Positions 8,278 through 19,225 of a stretch of 64,000 bases of DNA are shown here, in pieces. This DNA comes from Elusimicrobiota bacterium. Lineage in GTDB: Bacteria; Elusimicrobiota; Elusimicrobia; UBA1565; UBA9628. The stretch is taken from positions 1 to 64,000 of the forward strand of contig DAIDHI010000010.1 of NCBI GenBank assembly GCA_027452025.1. Reading direction: 5' to 3'. Positions within the stretch are counted from its first letter, which is position 1. Every line of letters starts with the position of its first letter. Under the pieces are notes generated by a model. The model did not search any database and had not been told where the DNA came from. It saw only the letters and a list, made by a program, of their open reading frames with translations. Made by a program: the position numbers and the translations under genes.

Positions 8278-9211
8278 GCGCGTAGATCGCGAAACCCGCG
8301 CTGGCCCACACCAGCTCCCGGACGTGGCGCACGATGCCGAAGGACAGTCCCTGGACGGCGGGCAGGCCGAGGACGCGGAAAATGAGCGCTTTGCCCGCTT
8401 CCTGCGTGCCCAGCTTGGCGGGGACCATGAACATCAAGCCGTCGACGACGTTGGAGAGCGTCTCGATGGCGAGGGCCTGGACCGGGTCGACGGCGACGCC
8501 CATGAAGCGGCAGATGAGCAGGACCTCGACCATGCCCCAGCCGTAGCCGAGGACGAAGAAAAGGGTGCCGATGACGAAGCGCCCGCGATGGCGGTTGAGG
8601 TAGCCGTGCATGTGCCGCCGCATGGCTCGCACGCGCTCGCCGCCGAATCTGGCCAGGAAGCGGCCGCCCTCGCCGTCCTGGTCCGTGGCCGACAAGACCC
8701 ACAGCGCCAGCGAGACCAGAGCCACGACCAGCAAGGAGGCTCCGATGCTGAGAAGAAGCTCCCGCCCCGCGAGGACGTTGAAGCGCGCCAACAGCATCAC
8801 CAGGAGCCCGACCAGGATGAAGACGGGCTGGCCCAGCGACTGCGAGAGCTTGGCCACGAAGACGCTGCTGTCGACGGCTTCTTTCGGCCGCACGCCCTCT
8901 ATGATGCCGGGGCGGATGAATTCGCCCGCCACGGTGCCGCTGGGGGTCAGGTAGTTGACCCCGTCTCCGGCCATGCGGCCCTTGATGAGAGGCCAAAACG
9001 GCAGCCCGCGGGCCTGGTCCGGCGTGAAGCAGAAGCGCCACCCCAGCGCGTTGAAGCTGTGATCGACGAGCTGGAGCGGGATGATGACCAGGAAGCCCAC
9101 GGCGCCGACCTGGACCACGTCGGCCCAGATCTTGTCCGGCGAGAAGTGCCAGAGCAGAAGCGCGAGCGTAAGGGAGCCCGCGACCAGGATGGCCCGGTTA
9201 AGCCACTTCAC
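8210..9211 (-). CDS. hpnL: Hopanoid-associated membrane protein HpnL
   Basis: 333-residue inner-membrane protein of the lysylphosphatidylglycerol synthetase transmembrane (UPF0104) type, with about seven to eight hydrophobic segments (for example RAILVAGSLTLALLLWHF, GFLVIIPLQLVDH). Family features are GDGVNYLTPSGTVAGEFIRP and the C-terminal NVVDGLMFMVPAKLGTQEAG. HpnL proteins co-occur with hopanoid genes; the exact activity is unknown and transport or flipping of modified hopanoids has been suggested. The GTG start at 9211 follows the hpnI stop by 1 nt, so it is translationally coupled to hpnI. The 3' end lies inside hpnK on the opposite strand. Confidence 0.82.
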   Translation of the reverse strand: MKWLNRAILVAGSLTLALLLWHFSPDKIWADVVQVGAVGFLVIIPLQLVDHSFNALGWRFCFTPDQARGLPFWPLIKGRMAGDGVNYLTPSGTVAGEFIRPGIIEGVRPKEAVDSSVFVAKLSQSLGQPVFILVGLLVMLLARFNVLAGRELLLSIGASLLVVALVSLALWVLSATDQDGEGGRFLARFGGERVRAMRRHMHGYLNRHRGRFVIGTLFFVLGYGWGMVEVLLICRFMGVAVDPVQALAIETLSNVVDGLMFMVPAKLGTQEAGKALIFRVLGLPAVQGLSFGIVRHVRELVWASAGFAIYALNQRKRGRKAPEALPRSPQEPA

Positions 9212-9212
9212 T

Positions 9213-10469
9213 TCAGGAGGCGGTTTCCGTGCCCGCCGGCACGGCGGCGGGCACGGAAACGGCGGGCGGCAGGCCGGAGCCGACCGGCACGAGCCGTCCT
9301 TGCGGGTGCACGGCGTAGACCTCGCCGCGCCACAGCACGCGCGTGGAGCGGATGCCCGCGATCCACGCGCCGAAAGCGATCCATTCGCTGAGCGGCACGA
9401 GCAGCGCCGAGGAGCTGAGCTGCTTGTCGCCGAGCGTGCGCGACAGGCAGTACTTCGCCAAGGCCTTGGCCGCGAAGAGGTTGAGCAGCAGTATGGCGCT
9501 GGCGGGATCGAAGCCGAAGAGCAAGAGCTTGAGCGTCAAAAGCGAAAAGCCGTGGTTGATCACGCTGGCGAAATAGCCGGAGGGATTGCAGATGCGGATC
9601 GTGCGGGCCCAGCGGGCCTGGTGGCGCAGATGCTCGATGGGGCCCGCGACGTCCGGCACCGACTCGACGACGCAGTCGGCGATCTCCACGCGGTAGCCGA
9701 GCTCGGAGACCGACTTGCCGAGGATGAAGTCGTCGGCCAGGTGGTTGGCCATGTTGGCGAAACCGCCGGAACGCTCGAAGGGCTCGCGCCGCACCAGGAT
9801 CGCCGCGCCCATGGCGAAGCGCATCCCGAAAGCCGCCGCCGTGACGGCCTGGGGCAGGAAGTGCGCGTTGACGGAGAGCGCCTCCAGGCGCGACCACAGC
9901 CCGCGGGGCGTCGTGGACTGGTAGAAGCAGGTCACCAGGCCGACGCGGGCGTCGTTGAGCGGAGCCACCATGCGGCGCAGGAAGTCCCGGCGAACGCGGA
10001 TGTCGGAATCGGAAAAGAGCAGGACGTCGTGCTTGATGTAGGGCTGCGAGTTGGAGACGTTGTTGATCTTGGGGTTGTAGCCGATGCGGTTCTTCGAAAC
10101 GACGATCTCGATGTCGCATTGCGGGAAGTCCCTGCGCAGCCGCGCCAGCACGCCCAGAGCGGGGTCGTCGGGGCTGGCGAGGGTGAAGAGCAGCTGGAAG
10201 CGGGGGTAATCGAGGCGGCAGAAGGTGGCCAGGTTCTCGTAGAGGTCCCGGTCGACGCCCTTGAGAGGCTTGAGGATCGTGACGGGCGGCAGTTCCCTGG
10301 GATCGGCCAGGCGGCGCAGGCGGAAAAAGCGCACGGCGCAGGCGATGGCGACGAGCGAGAAGACGAAGGAGAAGCCTCCCGTCAGCCACGCCGCCCAGGT
10401 GAACGCCGCGGCCAGTCCCGCCTTCGCGCAGACCAGAAGCCTCAGCAGCGTCCGCCAGTCCGTGCCCAT
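9213..10469 (-). CDS. hpnI: Hopanoid-associated glycosyltransferase HpnI
   Basis: 418-residue GT2/GT21-type membrane glycosyltransferase. HpnI transfers N-acetylglucosamine to bacteriohopanetetrol. There are hydrophobic helices at residues 12-45, then the GT core with PPVTILKPLKGVD, the D-x-D region LFSDSDIRVRRDFLRR, HLADDFILGKSV and the Q/R-x-x-R-W type motif HQARWARTIR. Two to three C-terminal membrane helices follow. The sequence fits the HpnI family better than ceramide glucosyltransferase, its closest relative. It lies 6 nt downstream of hpnJ. The last 20 codons contain a perfect 16-bp inverted repeat (see 9223-9260). Confidence 0.85.
   Translation of the reverse strand: MGTDWRTLLRLLVCAKAGLAAAFTWAAWLTGGFSFVFSLVAIACAVRFFRLRRLADPRELPPVTILKPLKGVDRDLYENLATFCRLDYPRFQLLFTLASPDDPALGVLARLRRDFPQCDIEIVVSKNRIGYNPKINNVSNSQPYIKHDVLLFSDSDIRVRRDFLRRMVAPLNDARVGLVTCFYQSTTPRGLWSRLEALSVNAHFLPQAVTAAAFGMRFAMGAAILVRREPFERSGGFANMANHLADDFILGKSVSELGYRVEIADCVVESVPDVAGPIEHLRHQARWARTIRICNPSGYFASVINHGFSLLTLKLLLFGFDPASAILLLNLFAAKALAKYCLSRTLGDKQLSSSALLVPLSEWIAFGAWIAGIRSTRVLWRGEVYAVHPQGRLVPVGSGLPPAVSVPAAVPAGTETAS
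9223..9260. repeat. 16-bp perfect inverted repeat at the hpnI 3' end
   Basis: Arms 9223-9238 and 9245-9260 are perfect reverse complements separated by 6 nt. The structure lies in coding sequence, ending about 8 nt before the hpnI stop (reading leftward) and just ahead of hpnL. As RNA it would be a very stable GC-rich hairpin without a following U-run. It could protect hpnI mRNA or reduce read-through into hpnL; it is not a classic terminator. Confidence 0.7.
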
Positions 10470-10475
10470 GGCCCC

Positions 10476-11954
10476 CTAGGCCGCGGCGACGGGCTCGTCG
10501 ACCCGCGACTCGGCCGGCTTGGAGCGGCCGCGCAGGTAGTCGAGGAACTCCTTGCCCTCGCGCAGGCGGCGGCGGCGCTCCTGGGGATCCTTGGCCATGT
10601 TGACGAGCATGCGCAGGATCGGCGAAGGCCGGCCGTAGAACTTGGAGTAGAAGCGCTTGACGCCGGCCTCGATGGCCTCGGCGGGAAGATGAGGATACTG
10701 GATCGCCGACGCCTGGGTGCCGTCGTTGCGCACGAGGGTCGCCTCATCGTACCACTTGTTGGCCATGGCCTGGCGGTAGAGCTCGGTGCCGGGGTAGGCG
10801 GCGGCCAGGGAGACCTGGATCGTCTCGGGGTTGATCTCGCAGGCGAACTTGATCGACTCCTCGACGGTCTCCTTGGTCTCGCCGGGAAGGCCCAGGATGA
10901 AGGTGCCGTGGATGACGATGCCGAGCTTGCGGCAGTTGCGCGTGAACTCCCGGGCGATGTCGAGACGGATGCCCTTCTTGATGTTGTTGAGGATCTGCTG
11001 GTTGCCGGACTCGTAGCCGACGAGCAGCAGGCGCAGGCCGTTGTCCTTGAAGACCTTGAGATACTCGTAAGGGACGTTCGCCCGGCTGTTGCAGGACCAC
11101 ATGATGCCGGCGCGGCCGAGCCCCTTGGCGATTTCCGCGGCGCGCGGAAGATCGGCGGTGAAAGTGTCGTCGTCGAAGAAGAACTCCTTGACCTGCGGGA
11201 ACATCTTCTGGGCGCGCACGAGCTCGTCGATGACGGACTGCGCGCTGCGCGTGCGGTAGACGTGCCCGCCGACGGTCTGCGGCCAGAGGCAGAACGTGCA
11301 GCGCGCCGGGCATCCGCGCCCTGTATAGAGGGACATGTAGGGGTGCTTAAGATAGCCGATGTAGTAGTTCTCGATCGTCAGGTCGCGCTTGTAGACGTCG
11401 ATAACGGAGGGCAGGGCGTCCATGTCGCCGATGAGCTGGCGGTCGGGGTTGTGGACGACCTCGCCGTCCTTGCGATAGGAAAGGCCGGTGATCTGCGCGT
11501 AAGGCTTGCCCTGGGCGACCTCGAGCAGGGTGTAGTCGAACTCCTCGCGAGCCACGAAGTCGATGACGGGCGCGGCCTCCAGCGACTCGGTGGGCAGGAC
11601 GGCGACGTGGGCGCCCACAAAGCCTATGATCATGCCCGGATAGGCCTTCTTGAGGGCCTCGGCTACCTTGACGTCGTTGTCGAAGGAGGGAGTGGAGGTA
11701 TGGAAGACGCAGAGCTCGAAGCCCTTCGCCCGCTGGATGACTTCCTGCAGATTGAGATCATCGGCCGGGGCGTCGATGAGCTTGGAATTGGGGATGAGGG
11801 CCGCCGGCTGCGCCAGCCAGGTGGGGTACCAGAAGGACTTGATCTCGCGCCTGGCCTGGTAGCGCGCGCCCGCGCCTCCGTCGAAGCCGGAATAGGACGG
11901 CGGGTTCAAAAAGAGGGTGCGCATCGTCGAAACTTCGGGCATCACTGGCTCCAT
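10476..11954 (-). CDS. hpnJ: Hopanoid-associated B12-binding radical SAM protein HpnJ
   Basis: 492 residues from ATG 11954. An internal ATG at 11924 (MRTLFLNPPSYSGFDG) matches the usual family start and may be the true one. HpnJ converts the ribosyl/glucosaminyl hopanoid side chain toward the cyclitol ether. There is an N-terminal cobalamin-binding-like domain, then the radical SAM cluster GRGCPARCTFCLWPQTVGGH with the Cx3Cx2C triad, followed by KEFFFDDDTFTADLPRA and HGTFILGLPGETKET. The close match to HpnJ along its length makes this the best-supported hpn assignment. It is first in the hpnJIL operon and has its own promoter at 11991-12019. Confidence 0.88.
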   Translation of the reverse strand: MEPVMPEVSTMRTLFLNPPSYSGFDGGAGARYQARREIKSFWYPTWLAQPAALIPNSKLIDAPADDLNLQEVIQRAKGFELCVFHTSTPSFDNDVKVAEALKKAYPGMIIGFVGAHVAVLPTESLEAAPVIDFVAREEFDYTLLEVAQGKPYAQITGLSYRKDGEVVHNPDRQLIGDMDALPSVIDVYKRDLTIENYYIGYLKHPYMSLYTGRGCPARCTFCLWPQTVGGHVYRTRSAQSVIDELVRAQKMFPQVKEFFFDDDTFTADLPRAAEIAKGLGRAGIMWSCNSRANVPYEYLKVFKDNGLRLLLVGYESGNQQILNNIKKGIRLDIAREFTRNCRKLGIVIHGTFILGLPGETKETVEESIKFACEINPETIQVSLAAAYPGTELYRQAMANKWYDEATLVRNDGTQASAIQYPHLPAEAIEAGVKRFYSKFYGRPSPILRMLVNMAKDPQERRRRLREGKEFLDYLRGRSKPAESRVDEPVAAA

Positions 11955-11990
11955 GCGTCTTGAAATTGCGCTTGGCGGCGCGGAAACGCC

Positions 11991-12019
11991 ATTTTAGCAA
12001 ATCCCTGTATGGCGGACAA
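11991..12019 (-). promoter_or_regulatory. Probable promoter of hpnJIL
   Basis: On the minus strand TTGTCC (12019-12014), a 17-nt spacer and TAAAAT (11996-11991). Predicted leader about 30 nt to ATG 11954. The region also holds the start of the divergent peptidase gene. Confidence 0.5.
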
Positions 12020-12044
12020 CGCCTTTATCTGTTATCCTGGCGCG

Positions 12045-12896
12045 GTGCGGAGAATCGCCGCATTTGCCTGCCTTTTTGCCTGCCTGCCCGCCGCCGCCGC
12101 GGAATCGTCCTGGCCCCAGACCTTGACGCCTCACTTCGACGTCCACCACCAGGACGTCTGGCTGCCTCCGGGCTTCGTGATGAACATCGAGCGCATCCAC
12201 AGCCGGCTGGCGATGGACCTGGCGGCGTTTTCGCCTTGGATGGCCAACGAACGCATCGGCCTGTATCTTTACGCCAACGCGAGGCAGTATGCGGCCGGCG
12301 AGCTCGGACCGCCGGCCTGGTCCAACGGCCTGGCTGTTTACCAGAGGCGCCTAGTGGCCGTCTATGACCAGCGGCCGCAGTCCAAGCTCCTCCAGATCGT
12401 GGCCCACGAGACGACCCACCTGCTCTTCGAAAGCTACTGGGGGGAGGCCGGCAAAAGGCCGCCGGCCTGGCTCAACGAAGGACTGGCCATGCTCGAGGAG
12501 ACCGACGCCAATCACCCCGAGGATTCCCGGTGGTATCCGGGGATGAAGGACTGGGCCGTGGAGTTCGCGCCGTTTTCGAAGTTCGTCAAGATCAGCCCGG
12601 CCCGGGACATGGCCGACAGCCCGTCCAACGACGTGGCGCTGTGGTACGCCGAGGCCTACTCCGTGGTCTATTTCCTGGTGCGCAAGCACTCCCGGCTGCA
12701 GTTCGAGACGTTCAACGGACACCTGCGCGACGGCGACAGCCTGCAGCGCGCGCTTTGGGAGAGCTACGGCTACGTCTCGCTGCGCGCCTTCGAGAGCGCC
12801 TGGCGGCAGTGGCTGGGCGTCAGCGCGCCGCGCCGCCGGGGCGGTCTCGTAGGCAAGCGCTTCGGCGCCATCGACGGCTTGCCGCCGTTGCGTTGA
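12045..12896 (+). CDS. Exported zinc metallopeptidase-like protein (gluzincin, peptidase MA type)
   Basis: 283 residues from GTG 12045. I chose this start because it gives a clean signal peptide (RRIAAFACLFACLPAAAA, cut near residue 19). An in-frame ATG at 12009 would add 12 residues without a hydrophobic benefit. The zinc site is H121-E-T-T-H125 with a third ligand E145 in WLNEGLAML, the HExxH...NEG arrangement of gluzincins. The sequence downstream (SPSNDVALWYAEAYSVVYFLV) is typical of the peptidase MA / DUF1570 group. The substrate is unknown. A -10-like TATCCT ends exactly 6 nt before the GTG. It is divergent from hpnJ. Confidence 0.75.
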   Translation: MRRIAAFACLFACLPAAAAESSWPQTLTPHFDVHHQDVWLPPGFVMNIERIHSRLAMDLAAFSPWMANERIGLYLYANARQYAAGELGPPAWSNGLAVYQRRLVAVYDQRPQSKLLQIVAHETTHLLFESYWGEAGKRPPAWLNEGLAMLEETDANHPEDSRWYPGMKDWAVEFAPFSKFVKISPARDMADSPSNDVALWYAEAYSVVYFLVRKHSRLQFETFNGHLRDGDSLQRALWESYGYVSLRAFESAWRQWLGVSAPRRRGGLVGKRFGAIDGLPPLR

Positions 12897-12925
12897 AGGG
12901 GCCGCGGGGCTGCGCTGCGCAACGA

Positions 12926-15784
<2,859 letters not shown>

Positions 15785-15827
15785 GATGGCCGCCGCGCTT
15801 GCGTCACGGCAAGCGGGGCAGCCTATG

Positions 15828-15836
15828 ATTATATCA
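15828..15836 (-). promoter_or_regulatory. Extended -10 promoter element for uvrA
   Basis: Minus-strand TGATATAAT (TGnTATAAT) with no good -35, 7 nt beyond the stop of the upstream gene. Predicted leader about 35-40 nt. I see no LexA-type operator. Confidence 0.55.
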
Positions 15837-15842
15837 ACTCGA

Positions 15843-16406
15843 TCAAGGCTCGCGCCCGGTATAGGCGGATTTGGAGTCCGTGCGCACCTCGCGGATCTCG
15901 GAGGAGGGCGAGGTCAGGGGGCTGTTGCGGCGGTGGCGGTGCGCCTTGCTCTTCGGACGCGTCGGGTCGGCTTTGGTTGGGGCTCGCTGGATGCGCGCCG
16001 GCTTGGCCTTCTTCCTGGGTCTGCCGGGCTTGGCCTTGAGCGGACGCTCGTCGTTTTGGTGCTCCGCCGGCTCGCGGGCGCCGGCCACCGCGGGCGCGGC
16101 CTGCGCCGCGGCGGGGCCGCCGGTGCCCGAGCACGTGAGGGTCTGAGCCGCGGTGCAGGAGTGGGCGTGGATCTCCGCGGTCACGAGACCGTAATTGAAC
16201 AGCCCGTTGTCCTGCTCGCACTGCTTCTCCAGTTGGGCGCGTTGGCCGGCGAGGGAGGCCTCGGCCGCCTGGGAGCACGCGGCCTGGTCCGCGCCCTCGG
16301 CGAGGGGGGCCTGGCCGGAGATCGTATGCATGAAGTCCGTCGACCAAGCCGGGGCCGCCGCCAAGGACAACGCGGCTGCCGCCAGCGCCGTCGTGTAAAA
16401 CTTCAT
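15843..16406 (-). CDS. Exported hypothetical protein with basic C-terminal tail
   Basis: 187 residues, function unknown. It has a clear signal peptide ([22 protein letters not shown]), with GGAGG 5-9 nt ahead of the ATG and a TATACT -10 further upstream. The mature N-terminal half contains four cysteines (ACSQ, EKQCEQ, HSCTA, LTCSG) and likely forms two disulfides. The C-terminal third is strongly basic and low in complexity ([18 protein letters not shown]), resembling an AT-hook core, which is odd for an exported protein. It may bind an anionic polymer or lipid A. No family recognised. Confidence 0.65.
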   Translation of the reverse strand: MKFYTTALAAAALSLAAAPAWSTDFMHTISGQAPLAEGADQAACSQAAEASLAGQRAQLEKQCEQDNGLFNYGLVTAEIHAHSCTAAQTLTCSGTGGPAAAQAAPAVAGAREPAEHQNDERPLKAKPGRPRKKAKPARIQRAPTKADPTRPKSKAHRHRRNSPLTSPSSEIREVRTDSKSAYTGREP

Positions 16407-16556
16407 GGTGTCCCTCCTCGCGCCGTGGAAACGGCGCCGGGGTCAGTATAGGCGCGCCCTCGCCGGTCGTTCCATGGCGGGCGCGTCAACGTCCTGTGAC
16501 TCTCGCTGGCGAAAGTCCAAAATGGAACTTTTTCGGGGTTGTGACGTATACCATGT

Positions 16557-17093
16557 ATGGCCGCCCCCGACCGCCTGCGCTTCTCCTTCACGGGCGGCGA
16601 GGGGCTGCTCGCGCTGCTGCGCCGGGCCCAGGAGGTGCTCCGGCACAAGTACCCGGCGGGAGATCTGGAGCTGATCTTCGAAGACGCCCTGGAGGCGCTG
16701 CTCGACCGCAAGGATCCCGACCGGCGCCTGCGGGCCAAGGAAGAGAAGCGGCTGGAAACCGGCGGCGCGGCGCCGCCGCCGCCGCAGGACTGGAGCAGCC
16801 GGCGCATCCCTCAAGCCGTCAAGGACGCGGTCTGGCGGCGCGACGGCGGACAGTGCGTCTATCGCACGCCGGAAGGCGAGCGCTGCGCCGAGCGCGGCGG
16901 CCTGGAGTTCGACCACGTCGTTCCCTTCGCGCTGGGGGGGCCGTCGAACAATCCGAAAAACATCCGCTTGCTCTGCCGCGCCCACAACCGCGCGCTCGCG
17001 GCGCGGACCTTCGGGGACTTCAACGCGCGGCGCGCGCCGCGGCCCGGGCCGCCTGGCGCGGCGACAGGGCCGCCCGCATCGCCCGGGTCATGA
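16557..17093 (+). CDS. HNH endonuclease
   Basis: 178 residues. The N-terminal helical part (FTGGEGLLALLRRAQEVLRHK) and SRRIPQAVKDAVWRRDGGQC belong to a stand-alone HNH family common in Myxococcota and relatives. The catalytic betabeta-alpha-Me motif is complete: D119-H120 in LEFDHVVPFALGG, N135 in NIRLLC and H143 in RAHN. Probable zinc ligands are Cys100, Cys110 and Cys140. Substrate unknown; no methylase or integrase lies next to it. TATACC lies 4 nt ahead of the ATG and no Shine-Dalgarno is seen. The 3' end overlaps nadB, on the other strand, by 74 nt. Confidence 0.8.
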   Translation: MAAPDRLRFSFTGGEGLLALLRRAQEVLRHKYPAGDLELIFEDALEALLDRKDPDRRLRAKEEKRLETGGAAPPPPQDWSSRRIPQAVKDAVWRRDGGQCVYRTPEGERCAERGGLEFDHVVPFALGGPSNNPKNIRLLCRAHNRALAARTFGDFNARRAPRPGPPGAATGPPASPGS

Positions 17094-18663
17094 GGCCCTT
17101 GGGCTTGCGCAGCAGGGTGTCCTGGGGCCTGCGCAGGCGCTTGGGATGGTCCAGGGTGTAATGAAGGCCGCGGCTCTCCTTGCGCGCCATGGCGGACTTG
17201 ATGACCAGCGTCGCCACCACGGCGAGGTTGCGCAGCTCGATCAAGTCGGGGGTGAGGATGAAGTCCCAGTAGTACTGGTCGATCTCGGAGTTGAGCAGCT
17301 CCATGCGGCGCAAGGCGCGCTCCAGGCGCTTGTCCGAGCGCACGATGCCGACGTAGTTCCACATCAGGCGCCGGATCTCGTCCCAGTTCTGGGAGATGAC
17401 GACGGCCTCGTCGAGCGCCCGGGCGCGGCCGGGATTCCAGGGCGTTGGGGAAAACGGCGGCAGGCCCGCGGGCCCTTCCTCGCGGATCTTGAGGAACGCG
17501 CGGTGGGCGAAGACGCAGCCCTCGAGGAGGGAATTGGAGGCCAGGCGGTTGGCGCCGTGGAGGCCGGTGTGGGAGACCTCGCCGATGGCGAAGAGCCCCG
17601 GGACGTCCGTGCGGCCCCAGTGATCCACCTGCACGCCGCCGCAGAAAAAATGCGCCGCCGGCACGACGGGCACGGGGTCGGCCGCCATGTCGATGCCGAG
17701 CTCGCGCAGGCGCGCGTAGATGTTGGGGAAGCGCTCGCGCAGGAAGTTCACGGTGCGGTGCGTCATGTCGAGGTAGACGCAGTCGTCTCCCGAGCGCTTG
17801 AGCTCGGCGTCGATGGCGCGCGCGACGACGTCGCGGGGAGCCAGCTCGGCGTCCGGATGATAGTCCTTCATGAAGCGGCGGCCGCTCTTGAGCACCAGCC
17901 GCCCGCCCTCGCCGCGCAGCGCCTCGGAGAGGAGGAACGACTTGGCCTGCGGGTGGAACAGGCAGGTCGGATGGAACTGGACCATCTCCATGTTCGCCAT
18001 CGTCGCTCCGGCGCGATACGCCATGGCCAGGCCGTCGCCGGTGGCGATGTCGGGGTTGGTGGTGTAAATGTAGACCTTGCCGGCACCGCCGGTGGCCAGG
18101 ATCGTTCGCGACGCCGTGAAGGAGCGGATGCGTCCCGTGGCGCGGTCCATCACATAGGCGCCGCGGCAGCGCCCCTCCCGGTCGAGGATGAGGTTGATAC
18201 CGATCTGGTCCTCGTAAACGCGGATGTTGGGGCTTTGGCGGCAGGCTTGGACCAGGGCGCGTTCGATCTCGCGCCCGGTGATGTCGCCGGCGTGAAGGAT
18301 GCGCCGGTGCGAGTGCCCGGCCTCCAAGCCCAGGTCGACCCCGGCGGCTTTCTCGGAGAAGCGCACGCCGAGCTCGCGCAGCTCGCGCACGCGATCGGGG
18401 CCTTCCGTGACCGTGAGCCGCACGACGTCTTGATGGCAAAGGCCCGCGCCGGCGACGAGCGTATCGCGCACGTGGCGCTCGAAGCTGTCGGTGGCCGCCA
18501 TCACGGCGGCGATGCCGCCCTGGGCGTAGTTGGTGTTGGCCTCGGCGGCCTCTTTCTTGGTGACGACGGCGACGCTGCCGAGCGCGGAGAGCTTGTGCGC
18601 GCAGACCAGGCCGGCGATGCCGCTGCCCAAAACGAGGAAATCGAAAGACTGTTCGGCTGGCAT
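17020..18663 (-). CDS. nadB: L-aspartate oxidase
   Basis: FAD-dependent enzyme that oxidises aspartate to iminoaspartate, the first step of de novo NAD synthesis. 547 residues, normal length. It has the dinucleotide motif LVLGSGIAGLVCAHKL, then TNYAQGGIAA, HRRILHAGDITGREIERAL, ATGGAGKVYIYTTNP and the active-site region MVQFHPTCL, with a helical C-terminal domain. nadA and nadC are not in the window. A -10-like TAAAAT lies in the 40-nt intergenic region shared with the divergent carbonic anhydrase gene. Confidence 0.95.
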   Translation of the reverse strand: MPAEQSFDFLVLGSGIAGLVCAHKLSALGSVAVVTKKEAAEANTNYAQGGIAAVMAATDSFERHVRDTLVAGAGLCHQDVVRLTVTEGPDRVRELRELGVRFSEKAAGVDLGLEAGHSHRRILHAGDITGREIERALVQACRQSPNIRVYEDQIGINLILDREGRCRGAYVMDRATGRIRSFTASRTILATGGAGKVYIYTTNPDIATGDGLAMAYRAGATMANMEMVQFHPTCLFHPQAKSFLLSEALRGEGGRLVLKSGRRFMKDYHPDAELAPRDVVARAIDAELKRSGDDCVYLDMTHRTVNFLRERFPNIYARLRELGIDMAADPVPVVPAAHFFCGGVQVDHWGRTDVPGLFAIGEVSHTGLHGANRLASNSLLEGCVFAHRAFLKIREEGPAGLPPFSPTPWNPGRARALDEAVVISQNWDEIRRLMWNYVGIVRSDKRLERALRRMELLNSEIDQYYWDFILTPDLIELRNLAVVATLVIKSAMARKESRGLHYTLDHPKRLRRPQDTLLRKPKGLMTRAMRAALSPRQAARAAARAAR

Positions 18664-18668
18664 TCTTC

Positions 18669-18697
18669 TTGCGGGAGGCGGCCTATTTTATCATAAT
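18669..18697 (+). promoter_or_regulatory. Promoter of the carbonic anhydrase-sensor-glycosylase operon, leaderless
   Basis: TTGCGG (18669-18674), 17-nt spacer, CATAAT (18692-18697), then exactly 6 nt to ATG 18704. With the usual 6-nt gap from -10 to +1, the A of the start codon would be the first transcribed base. No Shine-Dalgarno is possible. Confidence 0.55.
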
Positions 18698-18703
18698 CGC
18701 GCC

Positions 18704-19225
18704 ATGATCCGGTCCTTCGGCGGCAGGCGCCCTCGGGTGCATCCGGCGGCCTTCGTCCACGACGCCTCGGAAATCGTGGGCGACGTCGTCCTCGCGGCCA
18801 AGGCGTCGGTCTGGCCCATGGCCGTGCTGCGCGGCGACGTGGACGCCGTGCGCGTGGGCGAAGCCTCCAACCTTCAGGACGGCGTCGTCGTCCATTGCCG
18901 CGAGGGCCGGCCCGCCGTCATCGGGCGCGGCGTGACGGTCGGCCACGGCGCCATCATCCATGGCGCGCGGGTGGGGGACCTCTGCCTGGTCGGAATGGGG
19001 GCGATCGTGATGGAGGCGCGCATCGGCCGCGAGTGCCTCATCGGCGCGGGGGCGATGGTCCCCAAGGGCCTGGTGGTGCCGCCGCGCAGCCTCGTGCTGG
19101 GCTTCCCGGCGAGAGTGGTCCGGCGGCTGACGCCGGGGGAGCTGCGGGGCCTGCGCCAAAGCCGCGACAGCTACGTGCTTCTGGCGCAGCGCCACCGCAA
19201 GACGAGCCGCGCGGTCTTTGCATGA
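18704..19225 (+). CDS. Gamma-carbonic anhydrase family protein
   Basis: 173-residue left-handed beta-helix (hexapeptide repeat) protein. The three zinc-ligand His positions of the family are present at H64 (VVVHCREG), H81 and H86 (VGHGAIIHGA), with R43-G-D45 and Q58 also conserved. Catalytic carbonic anhydrase activity is possible; many such YrdA/PaaY-type proteins have other or unknown roles. The start is fixed by the leaderless promoter. The stop overlaps the next start as ATGA. Confidence 0.85.
   Translation: MIRSFGGRRPRVHPAAFVHDASEIVGDVVLAAKASVWPMAVLRGDVDAVRVGEASNLQDGVVVHCREGRPAVIGRGVTVGHGAIIHGARVGDLCLVGMGAIVMEARIGRECLIGAGAMVPKGLVVPPRSLVLGFPARVVRRLTPGELRGLRQSRDSYVLLAQRHRKTSRAVFA

Noticed and set aside
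16557-17093. HNH gene as part of a restriction, homing or phage-defence system
   Set aside because: No methyltransferase, integrase, intron or defence gene lies next to it; it belongs to a common stand-alone family.
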